From positions 267,483 through 331,482 of the forward strand of contig NZ_LFVY01000003.1 in NCBI RefSeq assembly GCF_001050155.1: a stretch of DNA of 64,000 nt, in the 5' to 3' direction. Each line of letters opens with the position of its first letter. Positions within the stretch are counted from its first letter, which is position 1. The translations under genes and the position numbers were made by a program. Below, piece after piece: positions 44,122 through 53,506 of this stretch. Under the pieces are notes generated by a model, which worked only from the letters and a program-made list of their open reading frames with translations, did not search any database and had not been told where the DNA came from. This stretch comes from Nitratireductor soli. GTDB taxonomy: Bacteria; Pseudomonadota; Alphaproteobacteria; Rhizobiales; Rhizobiaceae.

Positions 44122-45126
44122 CTACTTCTTGCTGCCGAGGGCTGCGGCGATATCCGCCGCGTTTGCCACGCCGCGGCCTTCTGCTTCGGTCACCAGCTTG
44201 TCCGCCACCGGCCGGGTGGCGTCGGCGAAAGCCGCCTGCGCCTCGGCGCCGAGCGTGATGATGTCCTTGCCGGCCTTTTTCAGGATGTCCATGCCATGCT
44301 CGGCTTCCTCGGCGTAGGAGGCTGCCGAATCGAGGCTGAGCTGGCGTCCTCTGAGGCCATCGAGTGCCGCCTTCTGCGTCTCGGTGAGACCATTCCAGGC
44401 ATTCTGGTTCATGACCAGGAAGAAGGCCGAGGACGGCGTCGGCAGGCCGAGCGTCACATGGTTGACCACCTCGTCGAGGCGGAAGGAGGGCACGCCGCTC
44501 GGATCGATGAACAGGCCGTCGATGACGCCGGTGTCCATGGCCGAATAGATCTCGCTGGCCGGCAGCGGCACAGGCGTGCCGCCCCAGGCCTCGATGATCG
44601 CCGCCGAAATCTGGTCGGCGGTGCGGATCTTCAGGCCCTTGACGTCGGCCAGGGTGCTGACCGGCTTGTTGCGGGTCATCAGCACGGCCGGCTCGCTGCC
44701 CCACAGCGCCAGCAGCCTGGCACGCTCGTAGTCCGGGGCGATGTCGTCAATGTCGTCCCAGATGGCGTTGGTCGCATCGGCGGCGGTCTCGAACAGGCCC
44801 GGCGACACGGCCAGCATGGTGCGCGGAAAATTTTCCGTCGTGTAGCCGGGCAGGCCGAAGGCGATGTCGGTAACGCCGGTCAGCGCCGTCTTCCACTGCG
44901 CCGCCGGGCTCTTGCTCAACTCGCCCGACGGGAAGAAGCGGAACGTCAGTTCATCGCCCGTCGCCTCGGCCAGCTTGGCGGCCATCGGTTCGAGAACCCG
45001 CGCCTGCATGTGATGCATCGGGCTCATGAAATGCGACACCTTCAACTCGGTGGCGCCGGCGGTGCCCGTCGTGGCGGCGATCGCCAGGCTGAGCAATCCG
45101 GCCAGTCCTGCTGCTGCACGTTTCAT
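44122..45126 (-). CDS. TRAP transporter substrate-binding protein (DctP-like), copy 1
   Basis: A 334-residue periplasmic binding protein with a Sec signal (GLAGLLSLAIAATTGTAGA). The carboxylate-binding arginine is expected in LKIRTADQ near residue 152. It is highly similar to copy 2 at 45204-46238 (shared HFMSPMHHMQ, GTPVPLPASE, TGVIDG), showing a tandem duplication. The ATG at 45126 was chosen over the longer frame. It belongs to the DctM/DctQ transporter and sits among protocatechuate 4,5-cleavage genes, so an aromatic acid or its ring-fission product is the likely ligand. Confidence 0.92.
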   Translation of the reverse strand: MKRAAAGLAGLLSLAIAATTGTAGATELKVSHFMSPMHHMQARVLEPMAAKLAEATGDELTFRFFPSGELSKSPAAQWKTALTGVTDIAFGLPGYTTENFPRTMLAVSPGLFETAADATNAIWDDIDDIAPDYERARLLALWGSEPAVLMTRNKPVSTLADVKGLKIRTADQISAAIIEAWGGTPVPLPASEIYSAMDTGVIDGLFIDPSGVPSFRLDEVVNHVTLGLPTPSSAFFLVMNQNAWNGLTETQKAALDGLRGRQLSLDSAASYAEEAEHGMDILKKAGKDIITLGAEAQAAFADATRPVADKLVTEAEGRGVANAADIAAALGSKK

Positions 45127-45165
45127 ATAATTCCTCCCTGTTGTCGTTCGGCACCCCATGTGCCA

Positions 45166-45188
45166 CCGGCGGGCTCCCTCCCCGCCGG
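45166..45188 (-). repeat. Intercistronic hairpin between the two dctP genes
   Basis: CCGGCGGG (45166-45173) and CCCGCCGG (45181-45188) form a perfect 8-base stem around a 7-base loop. No T-run follows on the minus strand, so it may stabilise the upstream message or reduce read-through rather than end transcription. Confidence 0.5.
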
Positions 45189-45203
45189 GCATGCCATTCG
45201 CGC

Positions 45204-46238
45204 TTATCGCGTCGCCGACGCGCTGGCGCGCAATCCCTCGACGATCGCCTTGCCGTCAACGCCGGCGGCCTCGGCCGATTGCAGCATCGACTGCACCACG
45301 GTGTCGGACTTGGCGTGAAAATCCTCGAGCACGGCGGGCTCGGCCTCGATGATCGTCTTGCCGGCTTGCCGCACCATATCGAGGCCGCGCGCCGCCTCCA
45401 TGGCGTAGGATTCGGCGGCCGTCATGGCGAGGGCGCGGCCCGTCAGCGCGTCGAGAGCAGCCTGCTGGTCGGCCGTCAGCTTGTCGAAGCTGTGCCGGTT
45501 CATGACCAGGAAATAGGCGGAGGTGCTGGAAGGCAGACCGACGGTGAAATAATTGGCGACCTCGTGCAGCTTGAAGGATTCGATCGTGCTGGCATCGCTC
45601 ATGATGCCGTCGATGACGCCGGTGTCGATGGCGGTGTACATCTCGCTGGCCGGCAGCGGCACGGGCGTGCCACCGAGCGCCTGGACAATGGCCGCGCCGA
45701 CCTGGTCGGCGGTGCGGATCTTCAGACCCTTCATGTCGTCCATGGTGCGGATCGGCACGGACTTGGTCATGATGATCGCCGGTTCGGCGGCCCAGATGGC
45801 GAGCAGCTTGACACGCTCGTAATCGGGCGCCAGCGCGTCGATGTTCTCCCACATCGCCGTGGTCGCCTCGGCCGAGGAATGAAACAGGCCGGGCGCGACG
45901 GCGAACATGGTGCGCGGGAAGATCTCGCTGGTGTAGCCCTGCAGACCGAAGGCGATGTCGGCTACGCCGGTCAGCGCCGTCTTCCACTGAGCAGCGCCGC
46001 TCTTGCTCAATTCGCCGGACGGAAAGATGCGGATGGTCACCGCGCCATCGGTTTCAGCCGTGAGCTTGTCGGCCAGCGGCTGCATCATGCGCTTCTGCAT
46101 GTGGTGCATGGGTGACATGAAATGCGCCAGGCGCAATTCGGCGGCGGACGAGGCGGCGACCAGCCCGAGGCCGATGGCGCCGGCAAGGGCAAGGCGGATG
46201 GACGCAGATAGACGCATGCTCAATTTCAATCTCCTCAT
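45204..46238 (-). CDS. TRAP transporter substrate-binding protein (DctP-like), copy 2
   Basis: A 344-residue binding protein (337 if ATG 46217 is used, which has AGGAG 13 bases upstream). It has a signal peptide ending near ASSAAE and LKIRTADQ with the carboxylate-binding arginine. It is the upstream member of a tandem pair; the residues around the pocket differ from copy 1 (for example SDASTIESFKLHE against IDPSGVPSFRLDE), so the two may bind different ligands. It follows ligI by 29 bases. Confidence 0.92.
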   Translation of the reverse strand: MRRLKLSMRLSASIRLALAGAIGLGLVAASSAAELRLAHFMSPMHHMQKRMMQPLADKLTAETDGAVTIRIFPSGELSKSGAAQWKTALTGVADIAFGLQGYTSEIFPRTMFAVAPGLFHSSAEATTAMWENIDALAPDYERVKLLAIWAAEPAIIMTKSVPIRTMDDMKGLKIRTADQVGAAIVQALGGTPVPLPASEMYTAIDTGVIDGIMSDASTIESFKLHEVANYFTVGLPSSTSAYFLVMNRHSFDKLTADQQAALDALTGRALAMTAAESYAMEAARGLDMVRQAGKTIIEAEPAVLEDFHAKSDTVVQSMLQSAEAAGVDGKAIVEGLRASASATR

Positions 46239-46267
46239 GGCTGCCCGTGCGGGCGGCCGGTATGCCG

Positions 46268-47161
46268 TTACTTCTCGCCCCAGTAGAGGCGCAAGGGGTT
46301 GTCGATGAGCAGCTTGCGCTGCAGTTCGGGGGTTGGCGCGATCGCCGGGATGAGATCGACCAACAGTCCGTCATCGGGAATGTGGCTCTTCATGTTCGGA
46401 TGCGGCCAGTCGGTGCCCCACAGGACGCGGTCTGGATAGGTCTCGACCAGGCGCCGGGCGAAGGGAACGACGTCGCGATAGGGCGGCCCCTTGACCGTCA
46501 GGCGCTCCGGGCAACCGACCTTGACCCAGAATTTCTCGTCCTCGAGCAGTTCGACGAAGGCGGCGAACGAAGCGGCGGCGGCGCCGTCCGCGACATCGGG
46601 CCTACCCATGTGATCGATCACCACCGTGGTCGGCAGGCCGCGCAGGAACGGCGCCAGGTCAGCGAGATCCGGCATCTCGAAATACACGACGACATGCCAG
46701 CCGAGCCTGGCGACACGCTCGGCGACGCGCTGGAAATCCTCGCGCGGCGCGGCATCGACCAACCGCTTGAGAAAATTGAAGCGCACGGCGCGCACGCCGG
46801 CCCTGTCCATCTTTTGCAGCTCTTCGTCGGTGATTGACGGCGCGACCACGGCAACGCCGCGCGTCGTTTCCGGCTCCGTCTCCAGCGCGTCGATCAGCGC
46901 CGCATTGTCCTTGCCGTGGCAGCTCGCCTGGACGATGACGTTGCGGGCAAAACCCAGATGCCGACGCAGGGCGAACAGCTTTTCCTTCGGCGCATCGGTG
47001 GGCGTGTATTTGCGCTCCGGCGCGAAGGGAAAACGCGCCGCCGGGCCGAACACATGGCAATGCGCGTCGACCGCGCCAGCCGGCGGCACGTAGACCGGCT
47101 TCGACGGGTTCGGGTGAAAGGTCGGCGGTTCGGTGGCCATGGTCGTCGTTTCCGTTGTCAT
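46268..47161 (-). CDS. ligI: 2-pyrone-4,6-dicarboxylate hydrolase (LigI)
   Basis: A 297-residue amidohydrolase-2 family enzyme that opens 2-pyrone-4,6-dicarboxylate to oxalomesaconate. The metal-site H34-x-H36 lies in DAHCHVFGP, and the catalytic Asp in WGTDWPHPN near residue 250. HMGRPDVADG and FWVKVGCPER fit LigI. The ATG at 47161 overlaps the tautomerase gene stop (ATGA). It acts in the cytoplasm after LigC. Confidence 0.93.
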   Translation of the reverse strand: MTTETTTMATEPPTFHPNPSKPVYVPPAGAVDAHCHVFGPAARFPFAPERKYTPTDAPKEKLFALRRHLGFARNVIVQASCHGKDNAALIDALETEPETTRGVAVVAPSITDEELQKMDRAGVRAVRFNFLKRLVDAAPREDFQRVAERVARLGWHVVVYFEMPDLADLAPFLRGLPTTVVIDHMGRPDVADGAAAASFAAFVELLEDEKFWVKVGCPERLTVKGPPYRDVVPFARRLVETYPDRVLWGTDWPHPNMKSHIPDDGLLVDLIPAIAPTPELQRKLLIDNPLRLYWGEK

Positions 47162-48216
47162 TGGGCGAACACCTCGCCGTCGAAAAGCTTGCGGGCGGTG
47201 CGCAGCATGCCGGCGCCCGTCACCGCGCCCTCCCCGTCGACCGACAGGATTGCCGGCGTGGCGCCGGAGGGATGCTCTATGAGCAGCACCTTGTCAAAGC
47301 CCTGCGGCACGGTGGCAATGGCTGTCACCGGCGCGCCGGGCAGCAGGCAGGCCGTGGCGACGCTGACCGCACCGAACACGCCGATGGATGCGTGGCAGCG
47401 ATGCGGGATGAAGGTGCGCGTGGCGATCGCTCCGCCGTCGCGGGCGGGCGCGACCATGGTCATCTTCGGCACGGATTTCTGTGCCACATCGCCGAGATTC
47501 ATCATCGGCCCGGCGATGAGGCGGATGGTTTCGAGGCGGGCCTTCAGCGCGGTGTTAGCGTCGAGTTCCTCGCGCGTCTCGTAGCCGGTGATGCCCATGT
47601 CGCCGGCGGCGAGCACCACCACAGGCATGCCGTTGTCGATGCAGGTCACGGCGACGCCGTCGATCATGTCGAGCGCGCGGCCGGTCGGCAGCAGCGCGCC
47701 GCAACTGGAACCGGCGACATCGAGAAATTCGAGCGGCACGGCGGCGGCGGTTCCCGGCACGCCGTCGATGCGGGCATCGCCACGATAGGTGACGCGGCCG
47801 CCCGGCGTGGCGACGCGCGCCACAGTCACCTTGGCGGTGTTTTCCATGTAGATGCGGACGCGGGTTTCGCCGTCTGTCGCCGGCACCAGGCCGCGCTCGA
47901 TGGCGAACGGACCGACGGCGGCGAGCATGTTGCCGCAGCCCTGCGCGTCGGTGACCAGCGCCTGGTCGACAAACACCTGCAGGAACAGGTAGTCGACATC
48001 GGCGTCGTCGCGTGCCGAAGGCGAAACGATCGCCACCTTCGAGGTCAGCGGATCGGCCCCGCCGAGGCCGTCGATCTGGCGCGGATCGGGCGAGCCCATC
48101 ACGCCGAGCAGGAACGCGTCGCGTGCAGCCGTGTCCGCCGGCAGGTCGGCGGCGAGGAAGACCCCGCCCTTCGAGGTGCCGCCGCGCATCCACATGCAGC
48201 GCACGCCATCAGACAT
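47158..48216 (-). CDS. galD: 4-oxalomesaconate tautomerase (GalD/LigU-like, PrpF family)
   Basis: A 352-residue PrpF-family isomerase. [10 protein letters not shown] at residues 9-18 is the family signature, and C94 in QGCGNML is a probable catalytic residue. In protocatechuate or gallate 4,5-cleavage this enzyme interconverts the keto and enol forms of 4-oxalomesaconate before hydration. It overlaps the aldolase gene by 8 bases. Confidence 0.88.
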   Translation of the reverse strand: MSDGVRCMWMRGGTSKGGVFLAADLPADTAARDAFLLGVMGSPDPRQIDGLGGADPLTSKVAIVSPSARDDADVDYLFLQVFVDQALVTDAQGCGNMLAAVGPFAIERGLVPATDGETRVRIYMENTAKVTVARVATPGGRVTYRGDARIDGVPGTAAAVPLEFLDVAGSSCGALLPTGRALDMIDGVAVTCIDNGMPVVVLAAGDMGITGYETREELDANTALKARLETIRLIAGPMMNLGDVAQKSVPKMTMVAPARDGGAIATRTFIPHRCHASIGVFGAVSVATACLLPGAPVTAIATVPQGFDKVLLIEHPSGATPAILSVDGEGAVTGAGMLRTARKLFDGEVFAQ

Positions 48217-48880
48217 ATTTCAGCCCCTTGTCTTCCAGACGCGGGCGCATGCCGTAAATGTCGAGGCCGAGTTCGCCGGCGGCAAGCCGAGCGCGCTTGG
48301 CCTCCTCGTTTGCCTCGCGCGTCTGCGCTTTGGCGAGGACATCGGCTGCTTCCGCGCGGCGGACCACACAGACCCCGTCATCGTCGGCGACGATGACGTC
48401 GCCCGGATGGACGAGCGCACCGGCGCAGACCACCGGTATGTTGACCGAGCCGAGCGTTTCCTTGACCGTACCCTGCGCGCAAACCGCCTTCGACCAGACC
48501 GGAAAGCGCGTCTGCGTCAGGTCGCTCACGTCGCGCACGCCGGCATCGATGATCAGCCCGACGCCGCCGCGCGCTTGCATCGAAGTGGCGAGCAAATCGC
48601 CGAAATAGCCGGCATCGGATGGCGACGTGGTGGCGAGCACGAGGATGTCGCCGGCCCGCACCTGCTCTATGGCGACATGCACCATCCAGTTGTCGCAGGG
48701 CGGCGCCAGGATGGTGACGGCGGAGGCGGCAAGCCGCGCGCCCGGATAGATCGGCCGCATGTAGGAGGCCAGCAGACCCTTGCGCCCTTGCGCCTCATGC
48801 ACCGTCGAGACGCCGCATTTGCCGAGGCCTTCGACGATTGCGGGATCGACCCGCTCGATGTTCTGTACGACGACGTTCAT
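48209..48880 (-). CDS. ligK: 4-carboxy-4-hydroxy-2-oxoadipate aldolase (LigK-type)
   Basis: A 223-residue class II aldolase of the RraA/HMG aldolase fold that splits 4-carboxy-4-hydroxy-2-oxoadipate into pyruvate and oxaloacetate. The metal/substrate pair R116-D117 is in DAGVRDVSD, and GYFGDLLAT supplies the phosphate/carboxylate pocket. It starts 12 bases after galB ends. Confidence 0.92.
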   Translation of the reverse strand: MNVVVQNIERVDPAIVEGLGKCGVSTVHEAQGRKGLLASYMRPIYPGARLAASAVTILAPPCDNWMVHVAIEQVRAGDILVLATTSPSDAGYFGDLLATSMQARGGVGLIIDAGVRDVSDLTQTRFPVWSKAVCAQGTVKETLGSVNIPVVCAGALVHPGDVIVADDDGVCVVRRAEAADVLAKAQTREANEEAKRARLAAGELGLDIYGMRPRLEDKGLKYV

Positions 48881-48892
48881 GCGGAGATATCC

Positions 48893-49627
48893 CTAGAGTT
48901 CGTCGACGGTGCGCGGATAGACCGACTGGAAGCCTTCCGCGTACTTGGCGGCGCGGCCTCCCGACTGACCGCCGGAATTGCGGCGGAAATGATTGCCGCG
49001 ATTCTCGGCAACGTTGGTGTAGAAGTGCCAGAGATGCTCCTGGCCCTCCATGCATTCGATGGCCTGCTTCTTCTTCTCCCAGACATCGGTGATGTCGAGG
49101 AAGGCGTCCGGCTTCCAGCCCATCTGCTCGGTCTGGTGCGGCTCGAACAGATAAAGCTGCGGGGCGCCGAGCACCTTCTCACCGGGGTTGTGGCCCCAGG
49201 CCTGGGCGATCATGCGGCACTCCATGGCGATCTTGGTCGTGTGGGAATGATCGAGATTGTACGGGTCGTAATGGGAGTGGCTGAGCATGAAGCGCGGCTG
49301 CACGGCGCGGATCACGTCGACCAGCCGGTATTTCGCATCGCGGTCGATCTCGAGCGGATAATCGCCCAAGTCGAAGAATTGGATATCGTGAACGTCGAGC
49401 GCCTTGGCGGCATTCTCCGCTTCGCGCCGGCGCTCGGTCTTGACCTTGTCGAGGGTCATGCCCTCCGACTTCCACAATTTGGCGGATTCACCGCGTTCGC
49501 CGTAGGACAGGCAGACCACGGTGACCTCATAGCCAAGCTTGGCATGCAGGGCTATGGCGCCGCCTGCCCTCCAGACGAAGTCGGCGGAATGGGCGCTGAT
49601 AACGAGAGCGGTCTTGTCGTTGGCCAT
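48893..49627 (-). CDS. galB: 4-oxalomesaconate hydratase (GalB-type, PIG-L family)
   Basis: A 244-residue protein of the LmbE/PIG-L zinc fold. The N-terminal AHSAD (residues 12-16) replaces the usual AHPDD, and HYDPYNLDH provides the second metal motif. GalB-type hydratases from this family add water to oxalomesaconate and are unrelated to the LigJ amidohydrolase type. It is the first gene of the operon running to 40578 and is divergent from the LysR gene at 49819. Confidence 0.88.
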   Translation of the reverse strand: MANDKTALVISAHSADFVWRAGGAIALHAKLGYEVTVVCLSYGERGESAKLWKSEGMTLDKVKTERRREAENAAKALDVHDIQFFDLGDYPLEIDRDAKYRLVDVIRAVQPRFMLSHSHYDPYNLDHSHTTKIAMECRMIAQAWGHNPGEKVLGAPQLYLFEPHQTEQMGWKPDAFLDITDVWEKKKQAIECMEGQEHLWHFYTNVAENRGNHFRRNSGGQSGGRAAKYAEGFQSVYPRTVDEL

Positions 49628-49818
49628 AGGGTCGGTCGCTACTTTCTTCGTGTGGGCTTTCAGCTTGCAAAGCTAGCGCCTTTTCAGCCGCGCCCGCCAA
49701 TTTGAATGTCGCATCGGGCATCCCCAACTATTCATTTTGCGCAATTCTAGTTTTCGGCTATGGCAAGAATCCTGGCTGCGCAGGCCGGCGCGCGGCGCTT
49801 TTCACCTGGAGGCTCGTA

Positions 49819-51027
49819 TTGGACAGCTATGCAGACATCCCCAACCTGAAGCACCTGCAGGCGCTGGAGGCGATCGCCGCGACGCACAGCATCACGCGCG
49901 CCTGCGACCACCTGAACCTGTCGCAGCCGGCATTGACGCAGGGCATCGCCAAGGTGGAGGCGCAACTTGGGGTGAAGTTGTTCAACCGGCGGCGCGGCAT
50001 GGTGCCGACCGAGCCCGGTGAGATCTACCTGAAACGCATCGGCCGCGGCACGCATTATCTGCGGCGCGCCGGCGACTACGCGGCGCGCTTTGCCGACAAG
50101 CCGCCGCCGCATCTGCATCGCCGCTTCACGCTCAGTCAGTTGCGGGCGCTGATCGCCGTGGTCGAGCACGAGAGTTTCCGGCTCGGTGCGCAGCAGCTCG
50201 CCGTGCAGCAATCGACGGTGCATCGCTCCTGCCGCGAACTGGAAGCGCAATTGACCTGCGCCCTGTTCGAGCGCACCAGCGCCGGCGTCAAGCCGACGCG
50301 CCAGGCTGTCGAGTTCTCGCGGCTGGCCAAGCTGGCGCTGGGCGAGTTCGCGCAGGCGCAGGCCGATGTGCAGGGCTGGAAGGGCAGCTTCGTAGGGCGC
50401 TTCGCCATCGGCTGCCTGCCGCTGGCCAAGACCAGCCTGCTGCCCCGCGCGCTGATGCGGCTCGCCGATGAATACCCGATGCTCGACATCACCGTGGTCG
50501 ATGCGCCGTATACGGACCTCTCCAAGGCGCTGCGACATGGCGACATCGACATCATCATCGGCGCCCTACGCCGGACACTGCTGCCGCCGGAACTGGTGCA
50601 GGAGGAGCTGTTCGTCGATCCGATGATCATCGTCGGGCGGAGCAACCACCCGCTGCTGGCGGGCGGGGCGGTGACACTGTCGCGCCTGGCTGCCTGCCCT
50701 TGGATCGCGCCGCGCGCCGGCGCACCGGCGCGCACCTATTTCGACGGGTTTTACAAGACGCTGGAGCGCTCGCAGGGCGAGGCGCACCCGATCGAGACCG
50801 GCTCGCTGACGGTGTTGCGCGGCCTGTTGATGAACAGCGATCGGCTGACCATCATCTCGGCCCGGCAGGTAGACTACGAGATCAAGCTCGGCCTGCTTTC
50901 GGAAATTCCCTACCCGCTCGACGGCAGCGAGCGCTCGATCGGCATCACGATGCGCGAAGGCTGGATGCCGGCCGTGCCGCAGCAGCGCCTGCTCGAGCAT
51001 CTGCGGTCGATTGCCGCCGAAGTTTGA
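49819..51027 (+). CDS. LysR-type regulator with two tandem helix-turn-helix domains
   Basis: A 402-residue protein. A TTG start at 49819 has GGAGG six bases upstream; the frame before it is not conserved-looking. Residues about 8-66 (HLQALEAIAATHSITRACDH and following) and about 103-164 (QLRALIAVVEHESFRLGAQQ and following) both look like LysR winged-helix domains, then a normal LysR ligand domain begins near 175. It diverges from galB and should activate the galB-ligK-galD-ligI-TRAP operon in response to a pathway intermediate. Confidence 0.85.
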   Translation: MDSYADIPNLKHLQALEAIAATHSITRACDHLNLSQPALTQGIAKVEAQLGVKLFNRRRGMVPTEPGEIYLKRIGRGTHYLRRAGDYAARFADKPPPHLHRRFTLSQLRALIAVVEHESFRLGAQQLAVQQSTVHRSCRELEAQLTCALFERTSAGVKPTRQAVEFSRLAKLALGEFAQAQADVQGWKGSFVGRFAIGCLPLAKTSLLPRALMRLADEYPMLDITVVDAPYTDLSKALRHGDIDIIIGALRRTLLPPELVQEELFVDPMIIVGRSNHPLLAGGAVTLSRLAACPWIAPRAGAPARTYFDGFYKTLERSQGEAHPIETGSLTVLRGLLMNSDRLTIISARQVDYEIKLGLLSEIPYPLDGSERSIGITMREGWMPAVPQQRLLEHLRSIAAEV

Positions 51028-51030
51028 CCA

Positions 51031-51846
51031 TCACGCGTCGGGAAATGGCATTTGCGCGCCGCGATGGAGCTGGTAGGCGTCGCCGAGAAGCGTGGCGCAT
51101 TCCTGCAGCGCCGGCAGATATTGCTGGTGAAGCTGCTCACCGGTGACGGCATTCTTGAGGATGATCAGGACCAGCGCACCGACCGGCCGATCCTGCGACA
51201 GCATCGCGACGCCGACCGCCCGCGTGCCGGCCATCGGCGCGTTGTAGTCGTGCATCGAATAGCCTTGCTCCTGGACTTCGGCAACGGCTTTCAGCGTCGC
51301 CTCGGCGCGGGCGCTTGCATCATTGCCATCGTCCAGCATGGCGCAGTGGCGATTGACGATCTGCAGGCGCTCGTCCGACGGCAAGGCAGCTAGAAAGGCC
51401 AGGCCGGCGGCTGAATGGAGGATCGGAAAACGGCGCTGCTCGAAGCGGCGCAGATGGATCGGCGCCGTGTCGCGGTTGGAGGCGGCCGTCACCATCGCAT
51501 CGGGCTCGGCTATCAACAAGTCGGACGGCCAACCGACCTTTTGGCCGAAGGCGTTCAGCCGCTGGCGCGCCTCGTTGAGGAATGGGTTCTCGACCATCAT
51601 GGCGCTGGCCAGACGGCGCACCTGCGGCAAGGGTTCGTAGGCGCCTGTGACGCTGTTCTGGCGCAAATAGCCGGCCGATTTCAGCGTCGCCAGAAGGCGG
51701 ATCACGGTGGCCTTCGGCAGTCCGGTCAGGGTCACCAGCCGGGTGATCGTCGCCGGCGGGTTCTCGTTGACCGCTATCAGTATTTCAAGCCCGCGCAACA
51801 GCGACCGCACGCCGGTCGGCGCGGACTCTTCATCGGATTCCGTCAT
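51031..51846 (-). CDS. IclR family transcriptional regulator
   Basis: A 271-residue regulator from ATG 51846. The helix-turn-helix spans about residues 12-70 (GLEILIAVNENPPATITRLV, LPKATVIRLLATL), followed by an IclR effector domain from about 90. It is divergent from pobA, the usual place for a PobR-type regulator of the 4-hydroxybenzoate hydroxylase gene, and ends three bases from the convergent LysR gene. Confidence 0.9.
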   Translation of the reverse strand: MTESDEESAPTGVRSLLRGLEILIAVNENPPATITRLVTLTGLPKATVIRLLATLKSAGYLRQNSVTGAYEPLPQVRRLASAMMVENPFLNEARQRLNAFGQKVGWPSDLLIAEPDAMVTAASNRDTAPIHLRRFEQRRFPILHSAAGLAFLAALPSDERLQIVNRHCAMLDDGNDASARAEATLKAVAEVQEQGYSMHDYNAPMAGTRAVGVAMLSQDRPVGALVLIILKNAVTGEQLHQQYLPALQECATLLGDAYQLHRGAQMPFPDA

Positions 51847-51975
51847 GCCAGCTCCATGCCTGCCGGATATTGGCCAGATAAAGGGAGGAGACTTTTCCAA
51901 AAGCCCGATTCTGTCAATTCGCCGATCGTCCCGATCGCGTTTTCACCGGTGGCGGGGCTGTCGTGCGGCTTCGCG

Positions 51976-51996
51976 ATGGTCCATTGTACAGACCAT
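51976..51996. promoter_or_regulatory. Candidate IclR operator upstream of pobA
   Basis: ATGGTC and GACCAT (six of six) are separated by nine bases. The inner GTCCATTGTACAGACC recurs in changed form before ligA and rdhA. It lies 11 bases before a -35-like TTGACA and 130 bases from the iclR start. Confidence 0.55.
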
Positions 51997-52007
51997 AGTT
52001 CATTTTC

Positions 52008-52036
52008 TTGACAGAGCAATCGCCTTCCCCTTAATT
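52008..52036 (+). promoter_or_regulatory. Candidate sigma-70-type promoter for pobA
   Basis: TTGACA (52008-52013), a 17-base spacer and TTAATT (52031-52036) lie about 100 bases before the pobA start. The -35 matches the consensus exactly; the -10 is weak, which suits activator control from the adjacent operator. Confidence 0.5.
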
Positions 52037-52136
52037 GGGTGTCTTCCCGCCGCGGCTCGTCCGAGCGGGCCGCTGAGCCCGGCACGCCGGCGCGGCGGAT
52101 ATCATCAAGATTCACCCACGCTGGTATTTTCGAACC

Positions 52137-53315
52137 ATGAAGAAAACGCGCATCGCCATTATCGGTGGAGGTCCGGCCGGGCTGCTACTTTCCCACATCC
52201 TCGACCTGAAAGGGATCGACAGCATCGTCCTGGAGCGGCAAAGCAAGGATTATGTACTGAAGCGCATCCGCGCCGGCGTGCTGGAGTATGGCACGATCAA
52301 GCTCCTGCGCGACATCGGCCTGGGCGAGCGCATGGACCGCGAGGGCCATCTGCACGACGGCACGCACATCGTCTGGCAAGGGCGCGACCCGTTCTTCATC
52401 GACACGGTCAAATACACCGGCAAGCCGATGATGGCCTATGGCCAGACGGCGATCACCGAGGATCTGTATGCGGCGCGGGAGAAGGCGGGCGCCGAGATCA
52501 TCGACGAGGCCACCGAGGTGGCGCTGCACGACCTGACCGGCGACAAGCCCTACGTGACCTATGTCAAGGACGGCAAGGAAGAACGCATCGATTGCGATTT
52601 CATCGCCGCCTGTGACGGCTTTCACGGCGTCGGCCGGCAGTCGATTCCCGCCGATATCCTCCGGACCTATGAGCAGGTCTATCCGTTCGGCTGGCTCGGC
52701 ATCATGTCGGAAACCCCGCCCCTGCCCGACATCATTTACGCCCAGCACGACAATGGTTTCGCGCTCGCCTCGCAGCGCAACCCGATGCTCAGCCGCTACT
52801 ACATCCAGTGCGACGTCGACGCCGACCTGAACGACTGGCCGGACGAGCGCTTCTGGGAGGAACTGAAGGTGCGCTTTCCAAGTGTGCTCGCCGAGCGGAT
52901 CGTCACCGGCCCGTCGATCGAGAAATCCATCGCCCCGCTGCGCAGCTTCGTCGCCGAGCCGATGCGTTACGGGCGGATGTTCCTGGCCGGCGATGCGGCG
53001 CACATCGTGCCGCCGACCGGCGCCAAGGGCCTCAACCTAGCGGTCTCCGACGTCTTCTACCTGGCCCGCGCGTTGGAGACCCACTACCGCAAGGGCGACG
53101 ATGCCTATCTCGACGGCTACTCGGCGATGGCGCTGCGCCGCGTCTGGTCGGCCGAGCGCCTGTCCTGGTGGCTGACCAAGCTGCTGCATGTGTTTCCGCA
53201 GGAAACACCGTTCGAGAAGAAGGTGCGCTTCAACGACTACGACCATTTGTGCGCTTCCGAGCGCGCGCAGGCGGCGCTGGCCGAGCAGTATATCGGCCTG
53301 CCGTTCGAGGTCTGA
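52137..53315 (+). CDS. pobA: 4-hydroxybenzoate 3-monooxygenase (PobA)
   Basis: A 392-residue group A flavoprotein hydroxylase that turns 4-hydroxybenzoate into protocatechuate with NADPH and O2. FAD motifs are IIGGGPAG at residues 8-15, the LKRIRAGVLE region near 40-50, and GDAAHIVPPTGAKGLN near 284. Length is normal. It is the upper step of the pathway encoded downstream and uses the product expected from the reductive dehalogenase. Confidence 0.96.
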   Translation: MKKTRIAIIGGGPAGLLLSHILDLKGIDSIVLERQSKDYVLKRIRAGVLEYGTIKLLRDIGLGERMDREGHLHDGTHIVWQGRDPFFIDTVKYTGKPMMAYGQTAITEDLYAAREKAGAEIIDEATEVALHDLTGDKPYVTYVKDGKEERIDCDFIAACDGFHGVGRQSIPADILRTYEQVYPFGWLGIMSETPPLPDIIYAQHDNGFALASQRNPMLSRYYIQCDVDADLNDWPDERFWEELKVRFPSVLAERIVTGPSIEKSIAPLRSFVAEPMRYGRMFLAGDAAHIVPPTGAKGLNLAVSDVFYLARALETHYRKGDDAYLDGYSAMALRRVWSAERLSWWLTKLLHVFPQETPFEKKVRFNDYDHLCASERAQAALAEQYIGLPFEV

Positions 53316-53379
53316 CGCCCGGTGAGATCGCAACGTTCGGCACGGGTGAATGCCATTCCGGCGGAAAACTTCGGTTCCC

Positions 53380-53392
53380 GACCAATGTACAG
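53380..53392 (+). promoter_or_regulatory. Candidate operator half-site upstream of ligA
   Basis: GACCAATGTACAG matches the core of the pobA operator (GTCCATTGTACAG) at 11 of 13 positions and lies 115 bases before the ligA start. It suggests that the lig genes can be transcribed separately from pobA but under the same regulator. Confidence 0.4.
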
Positions 53393-53506
53393 CTCTTGTC
53401 ATGCGGAAAATGAATGGTGGAGCGCGTGTTTCCAATTTCAGTCGACGCTCCGCCAATGCTAGTGCCACGCGACAGGCTCCGCCCCTGTCCGAACAAGGAG
53501 GCTTCC

